NCBI RefSeq assembly: GCF_001640805.2
Contig: NC_066849.1
Span: 26,161,237 to 26,225,236 of the forward strand
From: Lates calcarifer
Taxonomy: Eukaryota > Chordata > Actinopteri > Centropomidae
DNA: 64,000 nt
Reading direction: 5' to 3'
Shown: piece after piece, positions 32,061-44,812 of the stretch
How the letters are laid out: each line of letters opens with the position of its first letter
Numbering within the stretch: the stretch's first letter is position 1
The notes under the pieces: generated by a model
What the model was told of the DNA's origin: nothing
Databases searched by the model: none
Seen by the model: only the letters and a program-made list of their open reading frames with translations
Translations under genes and position numbers: made by a program

Positions 32061-33330
32061 TTCATTTCCACCATCACCATTTCATTGGTTATCTGAAAAT
32101 ACAAAGTTAAAAGCTTGTATCAGTCAGTCCTGTCTTCCCTCCTCATGTTTCCTTTATGTAAAAGGAATGCAGTGCATTCTGCTATTTGCATTCTGTTGCT
32201 GATAGGTGAATAAATCCTGCTTTGACGGAGAAATCGCCACTTACATGTACGTTAAACCACTTTGTGTGAGATGTGTGTGTGTGTGAGTGTGTGATACCTT
32301 TATGAAGCCAACAAATCAACCATAGTTCTGTTGTCAGATGCATAAGAAGATTACACAGCACATGATGAAGATATGCATCAGAGCAAACTCTTTGAAATGC
32401 ATTTATACTGTAAATGTATGCTCACATGTGTGAGCTGCATGTTTCTGTATGTATGTATGTGTGCATATTTATACTCTTCATTTTGAATAATACATTTAAT
32501 ATAAAGCAACATTGGTTGCTGGTGATTTAGCTGTGGCTGTTAAATATTTGTGTGATCTCACCAACACATATCAAAGAGATCTGTCAGAACTTCCTCCTGG
32601 GGCTGTCACACTGCTACGCTGAGTGCTGTATGTGTGTGTACATGTGTGCATGTGCAAATGTGTACGTTGATGCATGTGTTCACTGAGCTCATGTGATTGT
32701 TTCCTCACTTGAGTCCCTGTCCCACTGCACCATCTCTTGAGAACTCTCTGTGACTGCAGTGCCTCTGACAGTACATTTACCAAGTACAGCTTTTAGCACT
32801 TCAGGCTCAGTGTCATTATTGACCGAAGTAATTAAGATGTTAGAGACTCTGCCTCAATCACACTGAAAACATCTCAATTTGCAGTAGATGAAAACTGAAC
32901 GAACTGAAAGACTGCTTTGACATTTTGGAGAGCTGTATGTGCTGAAACCACTTTGCGATAGTGAGTCACTGTAACATCCTGTCTGCTCTCAGTCAAACAT
33001 GAGAGGATGAAGTAGTACTGCCCAGAGGACATATCTAACCTCTTGTCTCGTGGTGTAATGATGATCACTAATGGGACAAAAATCAAACACAGGCAAAAGA
33101 TAAAATGACTTCTTTCATCCTAAAAATCTGGACAAGAACTGAAGCCATTAACAGAGAGGCTGCTTCTTTACCAACAAAGACAGCCAGGAAGAGAGCACTC
33201 ACAATAATGAAGTATCAATTTGAATAATGTATTAGGATTTATAGTGAGATCTTTTCAGTTTTAAGATCATTGTTGGCTGCTTTAAACCCTTTGTGGTTCT
33301 TATCCATGTGCCAAGTGCCTGCTAGAACTT
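32060..33330. other. No gene seen
   Basis: AT-rich DNA with short TG-rich spots (32270-32295, 32440-32470, 32625-32680). No exon or element recognised. Confidence 0.55.
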
Positions 33331-33725
33331 GTAAAACCCTCCTGCCTACAGTGAAACTATTAATAAAAGAACACACTCCTTGGGCGAGTTTTTAATTGGC
33401 TGTGAAGCAACTCCCCAAATTTACATGCAAATGACTGCTTTGTTGGGAGAAAAAAAAATGTTCACTGGGATGAGTAATGTCACCTGTGCGGATGCAGCAG
33501 GGATTTTCCCCCAACGCAATTCAAGTCAAACGTTACGTTTACTCCTCCACTTCTCTGCCTGGAGCGAGTGTTGGGAACACTGTGTTTTCAGTGACAGCAG
33601 CTAACAAGCTGCAGCTCCGCGCATTTGCTGCCTGTACATAGGGGAGCACCTGGGGTCATGGATGAATATTTAAAGCCACTTCCATATCAAATTAGATGTG
33701 ACCTTGGAGTACACAGGCTTGTGCC
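33330..33725. promoter_or_regulatory. Possible conserved noncoding element with octamer site
   Basis: Repeat-free block containing a perfect POU octamer ATGCAAAT (33425-33432), gagtttttaattggctg, atgaatatttaaagcc and tatcaaattagatgtgacc, with CpGs in its middle part. The 74-codon frame inside has no homology I recognise. Texture only. Confidence 0.32.
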
Positions 33726-34093
33726 CGATGGAGCCTAAAAAGAGCCTAATTTACTTTCAACCCCCCCCCGTCATACAAATGCCTGGAAGGGATCCCAAAT
33801 GCATGAAGAGGAAGTCTAGAATCAACTCCACCCCCCCCACTCCCCCAATCCCTCTCACTTTAACTGTACTCTGCAGAGAAAACAATGTGTGAATAATATG
33901 AAAAGAAGAGGATGGAGGTGGAGGATAAAGAGATGAAGCTAAAGGTTTGAAGTGATGATGGAGGCCAGGTTGTGTGCGAGTGTGGATAGTGGTGGAAAAT
34001 AACAAGTATATACAGTAGCATGAGAATATTTAGTCAAGTGCTGCTCCTGAAGCACATGTGTGAAGATTCTCAGTCATACAAGTGCTAAACGAA

Positions 34094-34500
34094 GGCAGCT
34101 GGGCTTGGTTGAAGTTCTTTAAGACGTTTTACCTCTCAACCCAAAGGCTTCTTCAGATGTAAAGAGAAGTGTTGTTTCCATAAAGAATCATTTCATGGCC
34201 AGTATGAAGAGGAGGAATGATTGCAGTAATCAATAATGGTTTAAATGTATATACTGTGCGTCCAGTATGGCATTCACATAGACTTGAAAAAATCATAATT
34301 AATTCTTCAGTTCTGAAGAAACCTTTCATCTCTAAGAACCTCAAGCAAGTCCAGCTACCTTTGCTTTGCACTTACAGATGTACTTAAAGAATGCATTCAA
34401 GTCTATGTGAATACAATGCCAGACATATGCATTTAAACAGTTATTGATTACTGTCATCATTGCTCCTCTTCATACTGGCCATGAATTGATTTCTTAATAG
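34094..34500. repeat. Shuffled inverted duplication (A-B-A'-B')
   Basis: Segment A (34094-34157, ggcagctgggcttgg … cttcttcag) is followed by B (34192-34288, ttcatggccagtatgaagag … catagacttgaa). Then come an inverted diverged A (34313-34359, ctgaagaaacc … caagtccagctacc) and an inverted B (34396-34485, ttcaagtctatgtgaat … atactggccatgaa). The A text resembles a dispersed fish repeat. Order A, B, rcA, rcB is not a simple hairpin. Confidence 0.8.
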
Positions 34501-35390
34501 AGACTACACTGTAAAAGATGAAGGTCAAAACCTACAATCCTAGTGTTTCATTACAAAGCTCCTTAGGCTTCAGCAGTCCGAGCACGACATCATCCCACAC
34601 TGCTAAAGACAAAGCCTTTTGATTTAATGCTTTATTTATATACATGTGAGTACTGTACTAAGACAGACTTGAAAAAAGTGATGAAAAATAATGTACCGTG
34701 CACCCCACACTAACATCATATAACAGACCACATAAAGTGTCACGTTTCACCAAAGGAACGTTTCAGTGGCTTTTCTGGGATCTAATCCCATCACCATCAA
34801 AATGATGTGTTTTAACGATACTACAGTAATAAAATCGCAGCACACTCCTGGCTCCTCACAGAGCTTTGGGCTCGAGTGGCAATCACCCTGGGTGTCAGTA
34901 GGGGAAGGTGCTAAAATCTGGTCTGGTTCAGCAGTAGTCTGGTGTTCAGCATCATAACTGAGAACAGAGAGAGCCTTTATGTTCATAGAGGTTGGGCTTA
35001 GCAATGCCAGCTAATGGTATGGGACCATCAAGTACATAATATAATAATATGGCAACATTTAACTAAACATTTTTCAGTGTCTTGAGACTCCAAGGCTTGT
35101 GATAATGTATCATGTAGCATTCTGCTAATTAGCTGCTAACCTTATGACCATAGAAATGAATGATTACTGCTTCTCTGATGAACTATTCCCACTACAAACA
35201 AAAACAGCCATGTAGTGTCATGAGGTTTTTCATAAGACTTTATATTTAATTCTCTCTACATGTCCTGCACACAACACAGCCACACAGACACACAGACACA
35301 GCGTCTTGCATTGCTTTGCTGGTGTGTTGTTATCAGTGTGAAAGCCCAGTAGCTGGTCTGAGAGAGGGCTGGAGCAGAGGAGGAGGGGGC
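34500..35390. other. No gene seen
   Basis: Ordinary AT-rich DNA without recognisable elements. A short cacaca/cagacaca run is at 35280-35300. Confidence 0.55.
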
Positions 35391-35530
35391 GGCCTTGATG
35401 TATTTCCCGCGCTGCGAAAGGTTAAGAGTCGACTGGTTAATTTGTGGCAGTTCTCGTGAACCGGAGTGTGATGGCTCTGCAGGTCGAGCAAAGGCTGCTG
35501 GACGCTGTGGGGGGAGCAGAGGTGAGGCTA
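35390..35530 (+). promoter_or_regulatory. CpG-richer patch with a first-exon-like ATG (low confidence)
   Basis: About ten CpGs in 150 bases (ggcggcc, cccgcgctgcg, gtcgac, ctcgtgaaccgg, gtcgag, gacgct) stand out from the CpG-poor surroundings. An ATG at 35471 (GTG ATG G) opens MALQVEQRLLDAVGGAE and ends at gcagag followed by gtgagg, a plausible donor at 35522. I recognise no protein from these 17 residues and no second exon was found, so it may be chance. Confidence 0.2.
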
Positions 35531-35572
35531 ACGCATGGGACCACTGGAGCAGGCTAATATGTGGAAGGCAGC

Positions 35573-35600
35573 TGTGTGTGTGTGTGTGTGTGTGTGTGTG
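35573..35600. repeat. (GT)n microsatellite
   Basis: About fourteen GT units just after the CpG-richer patch. Confidence 0.92.
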
Positions 35601-36360
35601 ATTAAGAGTGTGAGTGTAGGGATGAAGGCAGAGCAGTGGCTGTTGAGACTCTATTTCCCCCCATTTGTCTCCTTAACGGCCTCGCCTCAGGCCTCGGCTG
35701 CAGTATGGATTGTGCACTGTGACAAAGCCCATTCCCCACTATATGTGTCTCACTCTGTGTGTGTGTGTTTCTGTGTGTGTACATATGTGTATGAAATCAT
35801 GAGTATATGTTCATTTGGGCTGACTGCCCCCATAAATACACATATATATGTACTGTATATATACATACTTCATATATATGAGTGTGTGTTTTAATGTAGC
35901 GATGCCCTGTGGCGAGGTTTTATTTCAACTCTTTGTCTCCTTCGCCTCTCAAACAAACCGAAGCTTTAACCACTTGCGGGTTGAGTGGAACAGATTTGAT
36001 TAGGCGGGAGTGTGTGTGTCTGTATGGATGTGGCCGTTGTGTTTGCATCTGTGTTTATTTTTCCATGTATGGTTTTCAGTATCTGAGGTCATAACGTCTC
36101 TGTGTTTGCTTTTAGCACCAATCTCTCTCCTGTGTTTCTCACATGTGCATTTGACTCAGGATTTGATCAGCCAATAGCTATGAACGTGTTTCTACCACTG
36201 AATATTAGACAGAATGTATGATACACAGATGTACCAGATCTTTTTGTTTGAATGCACCTATGCTATGAGGACCATGTATAGACATTGCTCTTGTGAGCAG
36301 GGATTCACATGACTTTAATAAAACGTAGCCCTGCTCCTGTGTTCCTCTGAAATGTGGCTT
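35601..36360. other. No gene seen
   Basis: TG-rich DNA and an AT-palindromic stretch (35838-35882, catatatatg and gtatatatac words). Nothing coding. Confidence 0.5.
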
Positions 36361-36545
36361 TACCTCGTGGTCAAACCTCAGCTCTCAGCATCCATCAGCA
36401 GATATTGCACTGAGCAGCAGATATGCAGAAGAAGACCCAATAATGGCCGGGCCACAAACTATTTGTTCAGCAATTTCATCGAATCAAATTCTCAAAGCGC
36501 TCTCATCATTATTGGCTTCTGACTGACAGCACAACACGCCGTGTG
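36360..36545. promoter_or_regulatory. Possible conserved noncoding element
   Basis: Unique stretch aatggccgggccacaaac through catcgaatcaaattctc and catcattattggcttc, ending in ctgactgacagc. Texture only. Confidence 0.22.
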
Positions 36546-36965
36546 CTGCTGTCCTCAGGGTCTCTGTGTGCAGGTGAATACACTCTTTAGTGAAATCCCA
36601 ACTAGTGTAAATCAACAACAGCTCATTTGTGTTGATTCCCCAACAGGAAAATATACCGATCGGTCAGATTCTCGCCCGAGGTACAAAAAGACAGACAACA
36701 CTGTGATATTGAAAATCAGACTCTGATGTCTTCAACATACGTGTCATAGAGGAAGGAGGGCGCACAGCAGGATGGGGCGGGGGTTCCTGAACAAGTGGTA
36801 ATAGAAAAGGAGAGGCGGAGAGAAATAAGGGAAGAGGTAGAGAAGAGAGATGAAAGTCTCCTCTGAGGGAAGAAGAGGAAATTGGTGTGTTGAGGTGAGA
36901 GTGATTGAGCCTTGACCTTGGCTTGAGGAATGGGAGGGGCCATGACCTTGTTTTAATTTGGGATG

Positions 36966-36966
<1 letters not shown>

Positions 36967-37008
<42 letters not shown>
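36967..37008. repeat. (GT)n microsatellite, longest in window
   Basis: About twenty-one uninterrupted GT units. Confidence 0.95.
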
Positions 37009-38690
37009 CTTGAGGCAGCTGAGTCGAAGCGTCTTTAGCTGCAGTACCACCTGTGGCCACTGCTGCTCCTAAGCAGTGGTTACTCTTACAAAGTTGAAGC
37101 ATTTTTCCACATGATATTGTAATGCCACTGGTCCTCATGTGTGTCTTGGTGATGATGATTTGATTAAAGATATGCCCTGTTAATAAGATACTGAGCTTTG
37201 TACAGAGATCCCTGGACTCTGTCAGTGGCTCCTGTGTTGGTGCGGTATAAATCAGATGTGTTGTCTTTGTTTGGGTTATGATGTCCTCACAGAGACAGGA
37301 GCACATGTTGGTGTGTTTGTTTAGATGCAGGTGTGTGTGACAGATGGAGTCAGGATGGAGGAAGGTTCAGATGGTGGTGGAGTGGTGTTGGGCGGGGGCG
37401 GTTCTGTGTTTCATTCGACAGATAATCTCTCACTCCTCGGCCCAGGAGACTCAGGGTGACGCCACATTACATTACTCAAGTTACCCCCCACCCCACGCCC
37501 AAGCCACACCCTCTCTCCATCTCTCCCCAGTCCCTCCTTCCCTCCCTCTGTCCATACCTACTTTTTCGTTAAAGCTCAGATGTTCCAGTTCCTTTCCTTC
37601 TCTTTGGATGTCTTTACTCATGTCCCCATAAAAAAAGAACTTTTTGAAAACTGTGCAAGCCTGTGTCTTCCAGAAAAAAAGAGTTATCAATTTTACATGA
37701 GAGTTTTTATTCAATTTTAACGTTAAAAGTAAAATATTGACTCAGTATCTCAATTTTCTGCAGGCAGACCAGACATTTTCATCTCCTACATGTGCAATAA
37801 ATGCACTAAATTTCAGCCTGGCACTTCACCTTATCCTAATTATTATTTAAGCTGCTTTGCTGCAGAAAGACTTAACAGAACAGTTAAGGTTTCAGCTGAA
37901 CTGTATGTGAACGCCAACAAAAAATGTAGCCATGGCGTTCTTACCCTCCACATAAATTCATTCATAGATGTTTTCCTTCATCCTTCATCCCACCACTCAC
38001 TCCATCCCTTCCTCCTCTTCCTCACTGCTACTTCACTGGCAGTAAATTATGGTCCAATTAACCTTTCTCTCTCACTTCTTCTCACTTGAAGATAAACAAT
38101 CAGATGCAGTGAGTTCCTGACAGACACACAGCACCAGTCTTTTAATTTGATTAGAGCAAAGATAAATGGGCAGCAGGGACCTGGGGGGATTGTTTAAACC
38201 AGCTGCCACATCACGGGTTAGTGAGGGTGCTGCCTCAGACAGATCCACATCACAGCTGGAGCTGCTGGATCAGTGAAAGACAGTTTATCCATCCACCCAG
38301 TGCTTCAGTGCAGCGTCTCTAAATCCAAACCTGAGCTGATAAGAAATGTGATACACACCACCTTCAAATACAGCCTTATAGTCCACAGCTGTACAAACAG
38401 CACTGAGTGATTTGTCCTGGGTTTTGCCTGGTTAGTGCAGAAGCTTGTTGAAGCTGAATGCAGCATGAGGAGGAAGATCTGCACACAATCAGTCCTGCCT
38501 CCAGCTCCACAGACATGAGACTGATGTCATCCTCTCCTCAACCTCTGAAACAAATCAAATAAACAGAACACAATAAGTTTAACCATTACTTTAATTACAG
38601 CGCTTGAGTAAATGTGCTTTGTACAAATGTGCTTACTGCACCTGCTCTGTTGTTTGCTTATCAGAAGGACATGGCTTCTACCACAGTAGT
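37009..38690. other. No gene seen
   Basis: Mixed sequence; CT-rich at 37490-37560. Small frames show low-complexity or random composition. Confidence 0.55.
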
Positions 38691-38691
38691 T

Positions 38692-38693
<2 letters not shown>

Positions 38694-38731
<38 letters not shown>

Positions 38732-38810
38732 TCCTGCTGGGCAGTTAGCTGTTAGAGTCTTAATTACCCCACTGGATCATTACAGGCATGATTGGTGTGA
38801 TCCCGACCTC

Positions 38811-38845
<35 letters not shown>

Positions 38846-39135
38846 AAAAATCTAGTATTTGCCCCAGGAGATGATATTGATAACTGTTATATTAATGGTG
38901 TCAGACTTAGTGTCCAGTCGGTTCTATCACCCCAGGGCCCAATGTTTGTAATACAGGGTTGTGTGTGTGTGTGTGTGTGTGTGTGTTGGTGGAATCATTG
39001 GGTTTCTCTGTTTGTACGTTATGGTGGGTCGATCTTATATTGATGTGTTCTGTGGCTGCGTGTGTGTGCACATGTCTGTACCTGGCGGGTGGTGGAGGCT
39101 GAGACTGCTTCACTGCGAGTTTAGCATCACTACAC

Positions 39136-39172
<37 letters not shown>
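38694..39172. repeat. Cluster of four GT/CA microsatellites
   Basis: GT at 38694-38728, CA at 38814-38841, GT at 38959-38986 and GT at 39138-39172, all within 480 bases. The CA array is inverted relative to its neighbours, so TG/CA pairs could fold back. Confidence 0.93.
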
Positions 39173-39175
<3 letters not shown>

Positions 39176-40870
39176 ATCAGGGTGATGTTTTCTTTTAGTT
39201 TTTATACATTTGTGTCAGTTGTGAGTCTGTCCATATGTTTGCAGACAGCTGATCAAAACACAGGGTCATCTGGCAAAAACATTGCATGTGGCTCAGCTGA
39301 CGTGAACACAAGTCACCATCATCTGACCATCAGCCTCCTGGATCTACCTGGGTCTGTGGAACTGTGCCCCACCCCTTGACAAAATCAAAGGCTCAAACTT
39401 GAGCCACATTTAATTTCTTTTTTCTGCTTGTATTCTTTCACATTTTGGCGAATATGCACATATTTAATCAAGGAACAAATTCTGAAAGAAGAATAACAGA
39501 ACAAAGGCAATAATGCAAATGTTATGCAACCTTTCCTGAGCCCTGCTCACTCAAAACCAAATTATTTCTATACATCAAAATTAAATAATCAAATTGAGAG
39601 TTCTATTCATCATATTTCCATGGAGGCCACTGACTGCACTGCACTTGCCTACAGGAGCCTCAGAGGGTCAGAATAGCAGGTTATTACATTTTAGAAAAGG
39701 ACTGACGTCAACCTGAACGCCAACATTCAGTATTAATGTAAATGTCAGTGTTGAATAAAACAGATCTGCTCTGCTGCAGGAGCTGCAGTGACCATGCATT
39801 ATAACTCTGGTTACAATATATGAGTGTAATGTGTAATTTACATATGTAAAATTACCCATTGACTTTTGAAACCCATTTCATTATGACAGATATTTGCTAC
39901 TGCTGCATATTTCTGTGTTCTGACACATCAGCTTATATCATGAAGAATTGAACAGTTTCAAAGATTTGCGATCATCCAGGGAAAAGGTCAGTTGTAAATT
40001 ACTCTCATTCCTTTCGGGGGATTGCTCTGCTGCGTGGTTATTTGAGGAATTTGATGAATAAAATCGTGTGATTCGATTCGACATGACTGAGGCAGAGGTT
40101 TGACAGCTGTTCTACAGGTTTAACACAAATCAAAATAAAATCAGCTTCTGTTACAATCAGCTTTTATTATCCAACAATATTGGTCATATGAAAGCCACCA
40201 AATGAATGTGAGTGAAAAAAATATTCATATTTATATTCCACAACCTTTCTCAGACCACCCAAATGGAGCTATTATAATTAAATATGGAAACTCAATAAGG
40301 AAATGTTAATAGTGCCCTTTATTGAAATGAATGTAAAAACAACATAATGTAGCGTGTAAATGTTTGGTTTAAAGCGGAACAATGCAGCTTTTTTCACACG
40401 ATACTTGAGTCCCTTAAGGTCAATAAGAAACAGAAAAATATTTCTGTTTCAAGCATTTTGGCCTTTTAAAAAACATGATTGAATTTTTGTGTGTATTTCA
40501 GTAGTGATCTGTGGTTTGATCGGTCACCCCTTGGTTTACCTGGTTATCATGGTGCATAGGTCATCACATACTGCATACATCACATACAGCTGTGTGGCTG
40601 TGAGGGGTCATTTACTCATGTGCTATCTGTCCAGACAGAGAGTTTTGGTTTTATTTATCCTGGTTTCTGCAAACAAGGTGAGAGGACTTTAGTATCTGGT
40701 GCTCACTGAATCAAAAATAACAATTAAAAAAATAACAATCTGGAAGATCCACAGACCACAGTGTCCACAGCTTCCTTTGGATCTATTCAGAGTCCCTCTA
40801 TCTAACAAAGTAACAGTAGCTCATAATAATGCCAAGGGTTCACAGTCACTGTTATTGTTACAACAACAAC
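39173..40870. other. No gene seen
   Basis: AT-rich sequence with no recognised exon or element. Confidence 0.55.
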
Positions 40871-40924
40871 AAAATAGACATAGACAGTCAATAACTGGAT
40901 GCATGTACCAAGTTCTTTTTAGAT

Positions 40925-41040
40925 AAGTGTAGTGGTTAATGAGACTATACGAAAAATTCCCACCAAAAATCTGTCAAGTCATTTTTGAGATATTCTGCTC
41001 AACAGTGAACAAACAATCTGACAAAAAAACAAGACCAAAT
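40925..41040. repeat. Dispersed repeat fragment
   Basis: tcatttttgagatattctgc followed by acaaacaatctgac resembles a phrase found in many percomorph dispersed repeats. Short and decayed. Confidence 0.4.
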
Positions 41041-41424
41041 ATAGTAAGGGACCTTCTTGGCAGGTGAAACTATTTGGTGTTGATCCAACACCTCTGCACT
41101 TCACTGAGGTGGATCTGTGGGAAACTGATGATATCAGATAGAAATGGTCCCTGGTTTAATTGGTTGGAAATAGTTGAAATAGTTGTTCTCTAAACAGATT
41201 GCAGAGAAGTGAAACGGTCACAGCTCAGGTTTCCAAGAACAAGAATGTGTTTGTTTTTTGTTTTGTTTTTTAAAAAAAAGCCTCCCATTTTAAAACACCA
41301 CTGCTAATATCTGTCTACAACAAGTCATTCTAATCTAAATGTGCAGGTTGTTTGTCCTTACCCTCTGATACCACAGGACTGTTTCCTGAATTAGCGTGGC
41401 AGGAGATATACCTTATATGATGTG

Positions 41425-41580
41425 AAGGTGAAGGTTTGGTTAGATCTAGGAACAGAAATACTTGTAAAGTTTTAGGGAAAGATAGTTCAGGTTGAAAAAA
41501 GAACTTTGTTGAGGTTAGAGGACGTTTGTCGTCGGTGAGGAAATGAGCAGCGGTCTCCTGGGTTAGAGTCAAATGTTTTG
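41425..41580 (+). repeat. Dispersed repeat sharing core with 11625-11860
   Basis: ggtttggttagatctaggaa, ttttagggaaagatagttc and ctcctgggttagagtcaaa occur in order. The tttagggaaagat core is shared with the SINE-like element at 11.7 kb, in the same orientation. Confidence 0.5.
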
Positions 41581-42960
41581 TCGACTGCTGCTTGGTTGTT
41601 TTCTATGAGAGGACAGTCTTGTCTAAAACATGGTTGTATTGACGCCATATTTGGTCATGAATACCAAACTTCTTCATCTCATGGACTGTGAGGAGTCACT
41701 CTGCGTCTTCACTGCAGTATTTCCCTCCAGAACAAACTGTTTCATAACACATGTTGAATGATCATTATGTGGTCAGATGTGGATCTGGTGAAGGAGCCAC
41801 ATGTCATGTATGATCTCCACAGCTGGATTAATAGCTGTAGCGTGGTGAGGTTGCCCTGTGCCCAGCCTCGGTCCTCCTGACTCACGCTCTCATTAAAGTG
41901 CTGCCACAGCTGCTCAACTTCTGAACTCTGACTGCAGTCACGCTAACACTGGGCTGCATTCATAGCAGGGCGTTCACCGGTTGTGTGCACGGGGCTCCGG
42001 ATAGTATCTGCGCACTATGACTCTGAGTCGAGCTAATGCTGAGAGACATGCACACCCCCTCCACCCTTATTTTATTTTTCAGCACCATAGATACTGGCAA
42101 ACGAGAAGAGAGGAGGGCACGAAGGGAAAAAGTGGAAAAGCTGCATACTTAATGTGTTTGTCGAGTACTTTACGAATCCCAATTTAAATTTAATAATCTC
42201 TTATGTCATATTTTGGGAAAGTGTTCACAGGGACAAAGTTGTGAGGTTGGAGAATTATTTGAGGCATGTACGGTTCATGACGTCAAACGCTTGTTTTCTT
42301 CAGAGACAATGTGAGGTGTCTGACAGATAAATGTCACGGCTTCGTTAGACATGAACCCCCTGGTGCATTTTGATAGAAACTCTCCTTTCACAGAATTCTA
42401 CTGTCAAATCACAACCCGAATAAACAAAACTCTGTTTTAATTATTTCTCTCACTCGCACACACGATGTCAACGTCGCCCAATGCAGTCAGAAATAGCAAA
42501 CTTGTTCAAAGTAGTCATAATAAGAATAAGAGGCAGTTTTTGAAATGGAGGACAAATCATTAGAATCCGTCAATGCCATGCATCGGCTATAACCAGCTGA
42601 TCCAGCTCATCAATTGCAGTGTGTTTTCCTACCTTTAAAGACCAATAGGGGATATTTTACAGGTTGTACTCTGCCAACATGAGTGGGAGGAGTGATGTGT
42701 CCTTTGTTGAACTGAGCCACCGCCCCTCAGAATCTCTGTGCACGTTAGTGGAGCCGCAGGCGTGAGGTGTTTTTGGTGGCCTGAGGCCCACGTTGGTTGC
42801 ACAATAAAAATTTCAAGGCACACCAAATTACTGTTTGCTTGCAAATGTCACACACAAACTTTCACATTATGATCATAGGAGAGATCCAGCAAACTTAATG
42901 GGGTGTTATGCTTGGCTCAAACTGCCAGCCCAGAACGAAACATTTTATTACCCCATAAAG
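41581..42960. other. No gene seen; one full CRE site
   Basis: Ordinary DNA with a palindromic cAMP-response element TGACGTCA at 42278-42285. No coding exon recognised. Confidence 0.5.
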
Positions 42961-43260
42961 TAAATTTTAATGAACGCAGTTATTATTGCATTTGACTTTT
43001 ATTTTTGTTTAGATCTCATGGCACATCAGTGCTGACTCGGCACTCAGCCCAGCTGATCGCCCCGCGGCTACAAACCCTCTCTGTGAATGTTGACGTTAAC
43101 CTGATGTGAGCTGTTCTCTGGCTTCTGTTTTCTCGCTGTATCACTAGCAGAACCCACACAGCAGCCTGATCCCAGCGCACATCACACCTCATTTACAGTC
43201 AAGCATTCCCAAATCCCCGCTCGACCTCGGCCATGGAGAGATTTTGGCTTTGATCCACCA
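42960..43260. promoter_or_regulatory. Possible conserved noncoding element
   Basis: Repeat-free block with cactcggcactcagccc…-type mixed composition, CpGs (ccccgcggc, cccgctcgacctcggcc) and AT words at its left edge. Texture only. Confidence 0.22.
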
Positions 43261-44620
43261 CCAGAGTAAAACCACTTCCCAAAAGGTACTGCTCATACAG
43301 GACTCGCCCTCCCGTAACCCCTGACTCCCACCACCCATCCTCCCACTCCTCACATGTTTGGTGAGGTAGGAGAATTAATAATCTATTAGATGTGTTTATA
43401 TAAGCCCTGCTAACACTAATGGTTTCTCGCTGACATGGAGGTTGACTCCATTAGCTAGCTGGTGCAGCATGAGTGATGGATGTGACCCTTGTGACGAGTT
43501 CCTGAGCACCAGTCGACACAGATTACATTATCCCAGACAGGCTCATATGGTCAATCTGTATCTCTCTCTCAAGGTCTTACCATCTCTCTCCCATCTACAC
43601 AAACACATCGGTTGTATTGGATTCATAACAGCAGCCGGGACAAGCAATTAGCCTCTACTAACACTGGACTGTTCGATTCAGCTCCACCACGTGTTTGCAG
43701 AGACGATAAACTGATCAATACAGCACTAGGAGATGGCGTCATGACATCATCGCCTGGGGATATCTGACACATGTGTGGAAGCACATGCAACACAGACACT
43801 AACATTATAACTTGACAGGCTTTTAAGGGGAACAGCTGATGCAGCCAGGGTGAGAGATCTTTACATTCATCAGTCTACATGTACATTGTTGGTAAAATAT
43901 TCAAGTGAGTAAAAGCCAATTAAAAGTATTTAAGCAAAAGTAATTCCAGTTAATGGAAGTCCTGCCACAGATACCTGTGGTATAATTTTTGATTCATAGT
44001 CCAGCATCGTTGATATCACCACAGCATCTGTGTATCAGATGTGGTGGGGACGTATCATGCTTTAATTATATTCCCTACCTCTTTGTGATATGAGTGAGTG
44101 GTGGGGAGGTTCATCATGTTTCCTTCCTCAATAGGAAGAAATGATCATGATGAGCAGAAGTTTGTAGTGGAAATATCTCTGCAATGGTTTGCTTTAGTGA
44201 AAATGAGACAAAAACTGAAACGTCATGTTTTATTCACTCGGAACAAACCCTCACTGACCGACTGAACCCACCATTCTTGTAGTAATTCATGCCCTGGCAT
44301 GGGCTTATGTTTTTAAAGAGGTGCACATCAGCTGCAGCATAGTTTCTGAGCCTACACACATAGGGACAGCATTACCCCCCCAACACATACATTTCAATCC
44401 AGCTTACTCCAATCAATGACAGTTATATTTTCTGTTTTGCATTTTCAGTTTTCCTTCAGAGTCATCCTGTGTGCTGTCTGATTGGCCAGTACCTCCAGCT
44501 GACCTCATCAGCTGATGCTTGTTGTGACATTTATATCACCTGTTGTTTCCCAACACCTTTACCTGTTTCCTAAAACAGCTGGTCACTGTAGTTGTTATCA
44601 AATGTTACACAAACAGGAAG
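43260..44620. other. No gene seen
   Basis: Contains aataatctattagatg (43379-43394), echoing the TCTAATA words at 18.8 kb. A possible hAT-like scrap is at 43890-43950 (atattcaagtgagtaaaag). No exon. Confidence 0.5.
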
Positions 44621-44812
44621 AACTAGTGCATTAGTTTGGACATAGTACAGCAGCGGGTTAATCCACATTTGGTGCTCTAGTGAGTATCTGGGGCAGGGGG
44701 ACCATGAGTGTGTGTGAGATTGTTTCAGAATAAACTACAGTGTGTGTGTTCATGGTGATGAAGTAACATGTCGATCGGTGCAATAGCGTGGCTCGATGAT
44801 GTGTTCTGATGG
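44621..44812 (+). repeat. Dispersed repeat family X, copy 1
   Basis: Shares gtgcattagttt, taatccacatttggtgctct, agtgagtatctggggcag and aataaactacagtgtgtg with copies at 50058-50158, 50345-50439 and 62815-62944. This copy runs on into catggtgatgaagtaacatg. No coding capacity; family name unknown. Confidence 0.75.

Noticed and set aside
36664..37050. 128-codon minus-strand frame
   Set aside because: Spans the longest GT array; HTHT translation and Ser/Pro-rich low complexity.
38694..39172. CRISPR-like spaced repeats
   Set aside because: Vertebrate microsatellites with unequal spacing and two orientations; no direct repeat-spacer structure.
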